Shown here piece after piece: positions 23,732-30,372 of a DNA stretch of 30,372 bases (its first letter is position 1; every line of letters starts with the position of its first letter). This DNA is from an uncultured Thermoleophilia bacterium (GTDB lineage Bacteria; Actinomycetota; Thermoleophilia; UBA2241). Under the pieces are notes generated by a model. It saw only the letters and a list, made by a program, of their open reading frames with translations. It had not been told where the DNA came from and did not search any database. The stretch is from NCBI GenBank assembly GCA_903912585.1, contig CAIWHY010000157.1:1-30372 (forward strand). Reading direction: 5' to 3'. A program made the translations under genes and the position numbers.

Positions 23732-24619
23732 CTACGTCCTTTCTGGAGAGGATGGCGGGCTTGCCGACGTCGTCGCCGGCGTGCTGACCGCGGCATAGAG
23801 CTCAGGCCGGCGGTCGCGAAGTTGCGATCCGTAGCCGGCCCTGGTCGTTCGCGTCGCCGCGAAATCGACGCTCCCGACAAGGAGCCCGTCTTCCTCATCG
23901 CCAAGCTCGGCGACAGGCCTCCCCAGACAATCGATCACGCAGGAGTGGCCGGAGAAGTGGGCGCTACCGTCCGCGCCCGTGCGGTTGACGGCTATGAGCG
24001 GGATGACGTTGTCGTAGGCCCTGGCGCGCACGACAAGCTCCCAGTCTCCTACGTAGGGGTTTTCCCAGGCGCCGATCGTCACGAGCAGATCGGCGCCGGC
24101 AAGGGCGTGGGTGCGTGCGACCTCCGGGAAGGCTGCGTCCCAGCAGATCATGACGCCCAGCCGGCCCACGGAGGTCGCCACAGTCGGCAGAGCGTCCCCG
24201 TTGGCGAAGTAGCTCAGTTCGGTGTCGAGGCAGTGCGTCTTGCGATAGGAGATGAGCGGCGTGCCGTCGCGCTCAAACACGGCGGCGGAGTCGTAGATGA
24301 CGTCCGCCGCCGCAGTGGCTTCGGCGTAGCCTGCCACGAGCACCACGTCGAGGTCTGCAGCCAGTGCCGAGAGACGACGCAGGCCCGGGCCGTCCGGCCA
24401 CGGTTCGGCGAGCTCGAAGAAGCGTCCGCCGGCCGAGTAGCCGGTGACGCCTAGCTCCGGAACGGCGAGCAGCTCGAGGCTCGGGCTGTCCTGCTTCAGG
24501 GCCCGCGCCAGCCGTTCGATGGCGGCGAGGTTCGCGTCCGGGTCGCCCGGAACACACGTCAGCTGAATGCCAGCGGCTAGGATCGCGGAGGCGCGGCGCG
24601 GCGGCGCGATATCTGCCAT
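23732..24619 (-). CDS. Nitrilase-superfamily amidase (carbamoyl-amide type possible)
   Basis: The ATG at 24619 overlaps the preceding stop by one base (TGATG), and a GTG one codon earlier is possible. The product is 295 residues. The triad is E55 in AVPELGVTG, K127 in YRKTHCLD and C159 in VMICWDAAFPEVAR. The ICWD Cys motif resembles N-carbamoylputrescine amidase and related N-carbamoyl hydrolases more than the Nit1 branch seen at 9989-10804. After a guanidino hydrolase a natural role would be hydrolysis of the resulting ureido compound to amine, CO2 and ammonia. The end (GSQLRDRRPELY) is the usual family terminus, followed by a Ser/Thr/Pro tail. Confidence 0.87.
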   Translation of the reverse strand: MADIAPPRRASAILAAGIQLTCVPGDPDANLAAIERLARALKQDSPSLELLAVPELGVTGYSAGGRFFELAEPWPDGPGLRRLSALAADLDVVLVAGYAEATAAADVIYDSAAVFERDGTPLISYRKTHCLDTELSYFANGDALPTVATSVGRLGVMICWDAAFPEVARTHALAGADLLVTIGAWENPYVGDWELVVRARAYDNVIPLIAVNRTGADGSAHFSGHSCVIDCLGRPVAELGDEEDGLLVGSVDFAATRTTRAGYGSQLRDRRPELYAAVSTPATTSASPPSSPERT

Positions 24620-25479
24620 CACGAGTCCCTGAGCAGCGGGAACGTCATGCAATGCGGGCCGCCGCCGCCTTTGAGGATCTGGGTGATCTCCGGGGTGATG
24701 ACCTCGAGACCCAGAGCCGTCAGTCGTTTGTTGACCTCGATGTTCCCCGCGAACGTGAGGACCTTGCCGTCGCCGAGCGCCTGGATGTTGCAGTGGTGCC
24801 TGAAGACGCCCTCGCTGGGCACGTCGATGAGCTCGAAGCGCCGCTTGCGCAACATGCGCAGGAAGAAGTCCGGCATCTGCTCCGTGGCGCAGACGGCCAC
24901 GCCCGGCGCCACGATGTTGAACGCCATGTCGAGATGCAGGTTCCTGGAGGCGAGCTGGACCCCCGTCACCGTGTAGCCCAACGGTTCCAGGATCTCGCGC
25001 GCGTTCGCCACGCCCCCCCACGTCGTGCGGGCCACCACGCCGTGCACGACCGTCGCCTCATCCAGGAACCAGAAGTCGCCGCCTTCGAAGGCGCCGCGGG
25101 TGATGCGGCCGACGACCGGGACGTCGAGTTCCGCGAGCTTGGCCAAGTAGCGGAGCTCTTCTCCCTGCCGCGCCGGCTCCTTGAAACTGCCGACGAGCAC
25201 GCCCTCCGCGAGGCACGCGCCGAAATCCCTCGCGTACACCATGTAGGGCAGCTCCGGATCCGGCTCCATCATCACGACCTCGACGCCGGCCGACCGGTAG
25301 GCGTCGGCGAAGTCGGCGTGCTCGCGCGCCAGGACGGCAGGGTCGGCCTCCTGCTCCCCATTGGCCAGGACGCGGCGAGTGATCTCGTTGATGGGCTGGA
25401 AGTGGAAGTAGGTCGGCGGGCAAAGCAAGACCCGGCGCAGCCTTCCCGTGGAATTGGACACGAAGTGCTGCTCTGCCAT
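24619..25479 (-). CDS. DDAH / arginine-deiminase-like guanidino hydrolase
   Basis: This 286-residue protein belongs to the guanidine-modifying (amidinotransferase-fold) superfamily. Its motifs fall in the expected order: YARDFG (R84, D85), EGGD (E132, D135), HLDMAF (H182) and the C-terminal nucleophile loop GGGGPHCMTFP (C277). These give the Cys-His-acid catalytic set for attack on a guanidinium carbon. Its length matches DDAH-type hydrolases (about 250-290) rather than arginine deiminase (about 400) or agmatine deiminase (about 370). The product would be an ureido compound. GAGGAGG lies 5 bases ahead of the ATG. It is the first gene of the minus-strand locus and overlaps the nitrilase start, so the two probably act in sequence. 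Confidence 0.87.
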   Translation of the reverse strand: MAEQHFVSNSTGRLRRVLLCPPTYFHFQPINEITRRVLANGEQEADPAVLAREHADFADAYRSAGVEVVMMEPDPELPYMVYARDFGACLAEGVLVGSFKEPARQGEELRYLAKLAELDVPVVGRITRGAFEGGDFWFLDEATVVHGVVARTTWGGVANAREILEPLGYTVTGVQLASRNLHLDMAFNIVAPGVAVCATEQMPDFFLRMLRKRRFELIDVPSEGVFRHHCNIQALGDGKVLTFAGNIEVNKRLTALGLEVITPEITQILKGGGGPHCMTFPLLRDS

Positions 25480-25529
25480 CTGACACTCCTCCTCAGCCGA
25501 CGCGCGGAACGATGCTCGCCGCTGCGAGC

Positions 25530-25565
25530 GGGTCGCCTCTGATGCGCAGGCTAGCTAGGCGACCC
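25530..25565. promoter_or_regulatory. Inverted repeat ahead of the guanidino locus
   Basis: GGGTCGCCT (25530-25538) and AGGCGACCC (25557-25565) are perfect 9-base inverted arms separated by 18 bases. They lie 51-86 bases upstream of the guanidino-hydrolase start. The spacing of about two helical turns suits a dimeric regulator, perhaps the PucR protein of the locus; an RNA hairpin in the 5' UTR is the alternative. I see no convincing -35/-10 pair nearby. Confidence 0.4.
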
Positions 25566-25617
25566 ACATGGGAGAAGTGTGCGTGTGCACATGATTGCAG
25601 CAGGACAGAGAGCAAGA

Positions 25618-25641
25618 CCACACCACGAGCGCGTGGCGTGG
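25618..25641 (-). terminator. Intrinsic terminator after the HPR1-like gene
   Basis: On the minus strand, 17 bases after the stop, CCAC-C-CCACG... arms fold into a hairpin with 9 paired bases, one internal mismatch and a 4-base loop. It is followed by the T-rich TCTTGCTCTCTGT. This would end the kinase/HPR transcript before the guanidino locus. Confidence 0.6.
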
Positions 25642-25658
25642 GCGCTGCAGCGGGAATC

Positions 25659-26855
25659 TCAGAGAGAGGTCGTCGCGATCCCCGCGAACATCGCCAGGCC
25701 CAACTCGTGCGCGTTGACGATGCTCGGGGCCGCCGCGGGCGCTCCGGGCGCCAGGAACGGCGTGATATCCGGGCTCGGCCAGACCGGCCAGCCGCGGAGC
25801 ACAGCGGCGACGTTGCCGGCCGCCACCGTGGCCATGCCCTCGCGCGTCCAGCCGGTCGCCGAGCCGAGGTGCGGCACGACGACGACGTTGGGCAGCTCGA
25901 GCAGGCCCGGCGCGGTCGCCGGTTCGCGCTCGAAGACGTCGAGCCCGGCGCGGAACTCCGGGTGCGCGCGGCAGTGCTCGACCAGGGCCGCCTCGTCCAC
26001 CAGCGGCCCCCGACTGGCGTTGATCAGGATGGCGTCGCCTTTCATCTGCGCCAGCCGCGCCGCGTCGATGAGGTGGCGGGTCTGGTCGTTGAGCGCGGCA
26101 TGGATGCTCACCACGTCGGACGCCGCGAGCAGGTCCTCGAGCGACTCCGCCCGCCGGCAAGAGACGGGGCGCTCTGCGCGCGCCGCGAGGAACGCGGCGT
26201 AATCGGCCACGAAGCCCTCGAGCTCCTCGTTGACGTGCGGGCCGAAATACACGAGGTCCATCTTGTGGCCTTCCACCAGCATGCGCGCGTAGGCGGAACC
26301 GATGCGCCCGGCGCCGACGATCCCCAGCGTGCCTCCGTGAAGCCGCCGTCCGAGGAGGAGCGTGGGCAGCCAGCCGGCGAAGCGACCCTCCGCGACGTAC
26401 CGGTGGCCCTCGACGACGCGGCGCGCGGCGGCGAAGGTGAGGGCCACGGCCATCTCGGCGGTCGTCTCGGTGAGCACGCCCGGGGTGTTGCCGACCGCGA
26501 TGCCCAGGGTGGTGGCGGCGGGAACGTCGACGTTGTCGTAGCCCACGGCGAAGTTGCTGTATGCCGCGCCGCCGGCGTCGCGCAGCGCGCGCAACAGTCC
26601 CTCACCCCATGGCTCGGTGAGCTGGCCGATGACGCCGTCGCAGCGCCCGCCGATGAGCTCGCGGATGGTCGCGGCGTCGAGCGGGCGATACTCGACGCAG
26701 ACCTCGACCCGGCAGTCGGCGGCGGCGAGCTCCTCCAGCCAGCGCCGGCCGGGCAGGTCCTGGGTGACGACGACGCGGCGGGCGCCGCCGGGATTCTCGA
26801 CCCGGCACTGCGCCTCCCCGACGGACCTCGTCTGCTCACGCGGCGGAGCGGTCAT
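25659..26855 (-). CDS. D-2-hydroxyacid dehydrogenase, plant HPR1-like hydroxypyruvate reductase
   Basis: The 398-residue enzyme is an NAD(P)-dependent D-2-hydroxyacid dehydrogenase. The nucleotide loop is GAGRIG (181-186), and the catalytic set is R282, E311 and H329. Several long segments resemble plant peroxisomal hydroxypyruvate reductase as I remember it: YSNFAVGYDNVDV, AVGNTPGVLTETTAE, the insertion around 211-240, SRGPLVDEAALVEH, WTREGMAT and the near-C-terminal PSIVNAHELGL. Those enzymes reduce hydroxypyruvate to D-glycerate. The start ATG follows GAGGTG; the upstream open frame belongs to an antisense shadow of the kinase gene. It lies 49 bases after the histidine-kinase stop. A one-carbon, serine or glyoxylate pathway is possible. 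Confidence 0.88.
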   Translation of the reverse strand: MTAPPREQTRSVGEAQCRVENPGGARRVVVTQDLPGRRWLEELAAADCRVEVCVEYRPLDAATIRELIGGRCDGVIGQLTEPWGEGLLRALRDAGGAAYSNFAVGYDNVDVPAATTLGIAVGNTPGVLTETTAEMAVALTFAAARRVVEGHRYVAEGRFAGWLPTLLLGRRLHGGTLGIVGAGRIGSAYARMLVEGHKMDLVYFGPHVNEELEGFVADYAAFLAARAERPVSCRRAESLEDLLAASDVVSIHAALNDQTRHLIDAARLAQMKGDAILINASRGPLVDEAALVEHCRAHPEFRAGLDVFEREPATAPGLLELPNVVVVPHLGSATGWTREGMATVAAGNVAAVLRGWPVWPSPDITPFLAPGAPAAAPSIVNAHELGLAMFAGIATTSL

Positions 26856-26904
26856 GTCACCTCGCTCGTACGGCGCCCCGCCCGCGGCGGCGGCCGGTCT
26901 GGCG

Positions 26905-28350
26905 TCAGTGTGCCCGAGGCAGATAGACGGTGAAACGCGCGCCGCCGTCCGGGCCCGCGGCCGCCTCGACCACGCCGCCCTGAGCCTCCACGAGGCCGCG
27001 CACGATGGCCAGCCCCAGGCCAACGCCCTGCGTCCCGCGGGCCGACTGGCCGCGGTAGAAGCGGTCGAAGACGAAGGGCAGGTCGATAGGCTCGATGCCC
27101 GGCCCGCGGTCGGCGACCGAGAGGGCCACCCATGGCCCGCGGCCCGCGGCCGCGTCGGCTGGGCCGGGGGCTGCCTCGCCGAGGCCGGCCGCGGAGACCG
27201 CCAGCACCACGCGGCCGTCCTCCGGCGTGAACTTGACGGCGTTGTCGAGCAGGTTTTCGGCGACCTGAAGAAGGCGGTCACGGTCGCCCTTCACGCCGGC
27301 GCTCGCGAGGTCGGTCGCGAGCGCGATCCGCTTGGCGGCGCAGGCGGCCGCAACGCTCTGCGCCGCGTCCCGGCCGATATCGGCGAGGTCGAGGGGGGCG
27401 AGCTCCACGGCGACGTCCTCGCTCTCCAGTTCATTGAGACTGTGCAGAGCGCCGAGCAGGCGGCCCAGCCGCTGCGCCTCGGCGCCGATCACGCGCAGGT
27501 CCTCCGGTGTCGGCGGCAGGGTTCCGCCCTCCAGCGCCTGCACGCGCGACTGGATCGTCGTCAGCGGCGTGCGCAGCTCGTGCGAGAGGTCCGCGGTCAT
27601 GTCGCGCCGCCACTGCTCGTCGCGCGCCAGCAGGTCGGCCATGAAGTTGAAGGCGGTCGCGAGAGCGCCGACCTCGTCGTCGGCGCGCGGCGCGACGCGC
27701 ACGTCCAGGTTGCCGGCGACGACGTCCTCGGCCGCATCGGCGAGCTCCTCGAGCGGCGCCGTGATGCGGCGGCTCGCGAGCAGGCTGACGAGGGAGGCCA
27801 GCACGGCGGCGATGACGGCCGCCACGATGAGATCGCGCGTCAGCGCGCTCTGGTACGCAGTGACGGCGGAGGAGGTGTCGTGCCGCGGCGCGTAGACCTC
27901 CACGGCGGCGACCTCCTTGCCGCCGACGGTGAGCGGATAGGTGCGGACCTGGAGGTCGCTGGCCTTGAACGCGGGCGCCGAAGGCGACGGCGAGACGCCC
28001 GACCCGCCGCCGATCATGCCGGTGCCGTTCATCATGCCCTGGCTGCCGTTGAGCCCCGTCGCCGTGAAGATGAGCTGCCCCTCCGGCGAGTAGACGGCGA
28101 CGTCGACGTTGCTGAGCATGGCCACGCGGCTGATCGCGTAAACCGCGGACGCGTCCCACCCGTCAGGCGCCTTGTAGGTGCCCTGAAGGGTCGCGACGAT
28201 CGCCGCGTCGCGTCGCGCCTGGACCTGCTGCAGATAGGAGTCGAAGCGGCGACCGCCCATTGCGTTGACGATGACGGCGACGATGACGATCGCGAGGAGC
28301 GCGACGAGGGCGCAGGTGATCGCCAGGCGCAGGCGCAGGCTGCGCCTCAC
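26905..28350 (-). CDS. Sensor histidine kinase, membrane-bound
   Basis: The 481-residue protein has membrane segment 1 (about 8-30), an extracytoplasmic sensor region (31-172) with a Gly/Met/Ser-rich stretch at 101-125, membrane segment 2 (about 173-193), a HAMP linker (194-246), a HisKA domain with H257 in DLSHELRTPL, and an HATPase_c domain with ENLLDNAVKF, DRGPGI and GVGLGLAIV. All motifs needed for autophosphorylation are present. The GTG start overlaps the stop of a short upstream frame that is the relic of the expected response regulator, so the kinase has lost its cognate partner at this locus. A partner elsewhere in the genome, or the REC-EAL protein at 11896, could be used instead. 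The HPR1-like gene follows. Confidence 0.92.
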   Translation of the reverse strand: MRRSLRLRLAITCALVALLAIVIVAVIVNAMGGRRFDSYLQQVQARRDAAIVATLQGTYKAPDGWDASAVYAISRVAMLSNVDVAVYSPEGQLIFTATGLNGSQGMMNGTGMIGGGSGVSPSPSAPAFKASDLQVRTYPLTVGGKEVAAVEVYAPRHDTSSAVTAYQSALTRDLIVAAVIAAVLASLVSLLASRRITAPLEELADAAEDVVAGNLDVRVAPRADDEVGALATAFNFMADLLARDEQWRRDMTADLSHELRTPLTTIQSRVQALEGGTLPPTPEDLRVIGAEAQRLGRLLGALHSLNELESEDVAVELAPLDLADIGRDAAQSVAAACAAKRIALATDLASAGVKGDRDRLLQVAENLLDNAVKFTPEDGRVVLAVSAAGLGEAAPGPADAAAGRGPWVALSVADRGPGIEPIDLPFVFDRFYRGQSARGTQGVGLGLAIVRGLVEAQGGVVEAAAGPDGGARFTVYLPRAH

Positions 28351-28412
28351 GAGCGGTCCCGGGCGATGTGCTGCTCGTTCTCGACCACGAGGATGCGGGC
28401 GGGTGCGTTCAT
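28347..28412 (-). pseudogene. Response-regulator remnant (N-terminal stub, 21 codons)
   Basis: An ATG frame of 21 codons begins NAPARILVVENEQHIARDRS and stops at a TGA that overlaps the kinase GTG. The first 17 residues match the beginning of a receiver domain (ILVVEDE.HIA), and the end keeps the GTGA coupling usual between a response regulator and its kinase. The simplest reading is an in-frame or end-joining internal deletion that removed about 200 codons and left both ends of the gene. The usual second acidic residue of the pair has also changed (ENE instead of EDE). The stub may still serve to couple translation to the kinase. Confidence 0.65.
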
Positions 28413-28418
28413 GGATTC

Positions 28419-28424
28419 ATCTTA
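28419..28424 (-). promoter_or_regulatory. -10 box for leaderless kinase transcript
   Basis: TAAGAT on the minus strand ends 6 bases before the ATG of the response-regulator stub, which is the spacing of actinobacterial leaderless promoters. Transcription would start at or next to the ATG itself. No strong -35 is seen. Confidence 0.45.
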
Positions 28425-28456
28425 CCCCGGCAGGCCGGGAGGCCCCGGAGGCAATC

Positions 28457-28465
28457 TGATAGGAT
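28457..28465 (+). promoter_or_regulatory. Extended -10 promoter of the M28-like gene
   Basis: TGATAGGAT is an extended -10 box (TGn plus TAGGAT) with no clear -35. Transcription would start near 28472, just ahead of the AGGAGG at 28479-28484. It is divergent from the kinase promoter, and a CCCGGC-AG-GCCGGG palindrome at 28426-28439 lies between the two. Confidence 0.45.
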
Positions 28466-28489
28466 TCCGCCACGCCCAAGGAGGTCACC

Positions 28490-30346
28490 CTGCCGAACCT
28501 TAAGGTGTATCGCGCCGCTTGGGTCGCCAGCCTCATCCTCGTCGTCGTCGCCCTGTTCACGCTCGGGCACGCCGACACCCCCAAGCTCAGCACCGAGCCG
28601 GTGTCGTTCGACGGCCATCGGGCGGCGGCGGACATGCGCACCATTACCCAGGACTTCCCGCAGCGGGTCGCGGGGTCCGACCCCGACAACCGCATGGCCA
28701 TCTGGGTCGCTCAGCAGTTCAAGGACGCCGGGCTTCAGACGCACATCGACGGCTACGCCACCACCGTGAACGGCAAAGGGGTCGCCCTGCAGAACGTGTG
28801 GGCGACCTCGAAGGGCGACACGCCCGGCTCGCTCCTGGTCATCGCCAATCGCGACGTCCAGGGCCTGGCGACTCAGGGGGCCAACGACAACGCCTCGGGC
28901 GTCGCCGCCATGCTGGAGCTGGCGCGCGCCTTCACGGTGACCGCTCACCACCACACCATCGTGTTCCTCTGCACGAGCGGCGACGCGTTCGGCGCGCTCG
29001 GCGCGCACCAGTTCGCCGAGGTCCACGCGTCTGCCGGCCTGTGGGCGGTCATCGCGCTCCGCCAGCTGGCGACGAAGGACACGACCGGCATCGGGCTGGA
29101 CGGATGGAGCGCGGCGCCCAAGGTCGCACCTCCGTGGCTCTGGCTGCTCAGCGCGCCGGCGTCGCGCGTGAACGCCAACCTCAAGACGCAGCTCCCCACG
29201 ATCGCCTCCCAGGTCGTGCGCCTCTCGGTGCCGACCAGCTCGGGCAGCCAGGGACCGTTCGTAGCGCTCGGCGTCCCTGCCATCACCGTGTCGGCCGCCG
29301 GCCCCAAGCAGCCGCCGGTCTTCGACACGATCGACGCGACGTCCTCGGAGACGCTGACGAAGCTGGGCGACACCGTCCAGTCGATGATCATGTCGATCGA
29401 CGCCGACCCCACCGTCGGCGCGCCCAGCGGCGGCACGATCTTCCTCACGCGTGAGCGGACGCTGCCGGGCAGCACGCTCGCCGCCATCCTCGCCGCTCTG
29501 CTCATCCCGCTGGCGGCCGTCACGGTCGACCTGTTCGCGCACTGCCAGCGCGCGCGCATCCGCATCCGGCCGGCCCTCGTGCGCTCGCTGCTCCACCTCG
29601 CGCCCTGGCTCGTCCTGCTGGCGATCGTCTACCTCGCCAACCTGATCGGGCAGCTCCCCAGGAGTCCGGGGGCGGTGATCCCGCCCGGCTCGCACATCGC
29701 GGACACGCCCCGCTACCTGCGCGTCGTCGTGCTGCTCGCGCTTCTGGTCCTCGCCTACGCCTACGCGGTCGCCGTGGAACGACGCCTCGAGCGGCGCGTG
29801 CCGACCGACCCGCGGGCGACCATCTTCACGGCGCACCTGCTGCTCGTCCTCATCGCCCTCCTCGCCTTCGTCGTCAATCCCTACGCGATCCTGCTGGTCG
29901 TGCCGGCCGCCGTCCTCTGGCCCCTGGCGCGGCCGGGAGGCTGGATGCGGTCCATCCTGCCCGCCTACCTCGGGCTGGCGATGATCCCCGTCGTGCTCGT
30001 CTACTACGCCTCCCGCCTCGGCCTCGGCGTCAAGGTGTGGTGGTACTTCTTCCTGCTGCTCGAGAACCGGACCATGCCGGCCAGCGGCGTGCTGCTGGGC
30101 ATCGTCTTCCTCTCGACGGCCGGCCTGCTCGCGCACACGCTGCACGAGCGCGGCCTCGCGCCCGGCGCCCTCTCCTGGCCGGCCGTGGACCGGCGCGCCC
30201 TCGACCGGCCGGGCAACGCGGAGTGGGCGTCGGCCAACGAGGAAGAGGCCATGCGCCGGCGCCGCGCCGGGGCGCCTTTGAGGCGGCGCCGGCCGCGGCC
30301 CCCAAGACGCCGGCGCCCGTCGCGGCCGGGCGATCAGGCGCCGTAG
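28490..30346 (+). CDS. M28-peptidase-like multi-pass membrane protein, metal site degenerate
   Basis: The start is placed at a CTG at 28490 because AGGAGG at 28479-28484 lies 5 bases ahead; the first conventional start, a GTG at 28505, is 20 bases from it. The product is 618 residues from CTG or 613 from GTG. There is an N-terminal membrane segment (ASLILVVVALFTL), an M28-like alpha/beta domain (about 35-300, recognised by GANDNASGVAAMLELA and FGALGAHQF), then about seven membrane segments from residue 315, and a very Arg/Pro-rich tail. Compared with active M28 enzymes, the His of HxD is Asn (ANRD), the Glu-Glu pair is Asp-Ala and the last His is missing, so peptidase activity is unlikely. 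The role is unknown; it may be a binding or scaffold protein. Confidence 0.78.
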   Translation: MPNLKVYRAAWVASLILVVVALFTLGHADTPKLSTEPVSFDGHRAAADMRTITQDFPQRVAGSDPDNRMAIWVAQQFKDAGLQTHIDGYATTVNGKGVALQNVWATSKGDTPGSLLVIANRDVQGLATQGANDNASGVAAMLELARAFTVTAHHHTIVFLCTSGDAFGALGAHQFAEVHASAGLWAVIALRQLATKDTTGIGLDGWSAAPKVAPPWLWLLSAPASRVNANLKTQLPTIASQVVRLSVPTSSGSQGPFVALGVPAITVSAAGPKQPPVFDTIDATSSETLTKLGDTVQSMIMSIDADPTVGAPSGGTIFLTRERTLPGSTLAAILAALLIPLAAVTVDLFAHCQRARIRIRPALVRSLLHLAPWLVLLAIVYLANLIGQLPRSPGAVIPPGSHIADTPRYLRVVVLLALLVLAYAYAVAVERRLERRVPTDPRATIFTAHLLLVLIALLAFVVNPYAILLVVPAAVLWPLARPGGWMRSILPAYLGLAMIPVVLVYYASRLGLGVKVWWYFFLLLENRTMPASGVLLGIVFLSTAGLLAHTLHERGLAPGALSWPAVDRRALDRPGNAEWASANEEEAMRRRRAGAPLRRRRPRPPRRRRPSRPGDQAP

Positions 30347-30372
30347 AGACGCGTGGGGCCGGCGCCTGCGGC

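Noticed and set aside
24619..25479. Annotation as agmatine deiminase
   Set aside because: The length is about 90 residues too short and the Cys loop GGGGPHCMT fits the DDAH/arginine-deiminase branch rather than the agmatine deiminase family.

Overview
The window is about 30 kb of very GC-rich DNA (roughly 70%) with GTG starts, GTGA stop/start overlaps and TANNNT -10 boxes placed close to start codons. This suggests an actinobacterium. TrpB2-type tryptophan synthase, PucR-type regulation and the unusual guanidino/ureido gene set would fit a deep-branching group such as Thermoleophilia, but that placement is inference. I see no rRNA, tRNA, CRISPR array, insertion sequence or prophage gene.

Region 1 (1-9948, all + strand) is an exopolysaccharide or cell-surface glycan operon entered in the middle of a glycosyltransferase. 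In order it holds: a GT4 glycosyltransferase (partial), two tandem paralogous ATP-grasp ligases, a NodB-like polysaccharide deacetylase, a second GT4, a PIG-L/LmbE N-deacetylase, a third, unrelated ATP-grasp enzyme, a WbuB-like GT4, and a Wzz-type chain-length protein with two membrane segments. The mix of N-deacetylase and carboxylate-amine ligases suggests a glycan whose amino groups are exposed and then acylated, possibly with amino acids.

Region 2 (9989-15321) starts with a minus-strand pair, agmatinase-like and Nit1-like nitrilase. The agmatinase lacks one canonical metal ligand. It is divergent from a REC-degenerate GGDEF-EAL c-di-GMP phosphodiesterase. Next comes a standalone trpB2 preceded by a promoter, a 23-residue Trp-containing leader peptide and hairpins: a textbook-like but apparently unusual tryptophan attenuator. 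A perfect 16-bp-arm hairpin closes trpB2.

Region 3 (15354-25479, all minus strand) looks like one nitrogen-catabolic locus. Transcription runs from high to low coordinates: DDAH/arginine-deiminase-like guanidino hydrolase, nitrilase-superfamily amidase, NCS1 nucleobase/hydantoin-type permease, cyclase-family hydrolase, APC permease, metallophosphoesterase, ornithine-carbamoyltransferase-like enzyme with a changed ornithine-binding loop, second cyclase-family hydrolase, and a PucR regulator. The chemistry fits uptake of a guanidino or ureido compound, deimination to an ureido compound, and removal of the carbamoyl group. The substrate is unknown and no carbamate kinase is present. This is the best candidate for an undescribed system.

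Region 4 (25618-30346) contains a hydroxypyruvate reductase closely resembling plant peroxisomal HPR1 and ending in a terminator, a sensor histidine kinase whose response regulator has collapsed to a 21-codon remnant, and a divergent membrane protein with an M28-peptidase-like domain lacking almost all metal-binding residues and probably starting at a CTG codon.
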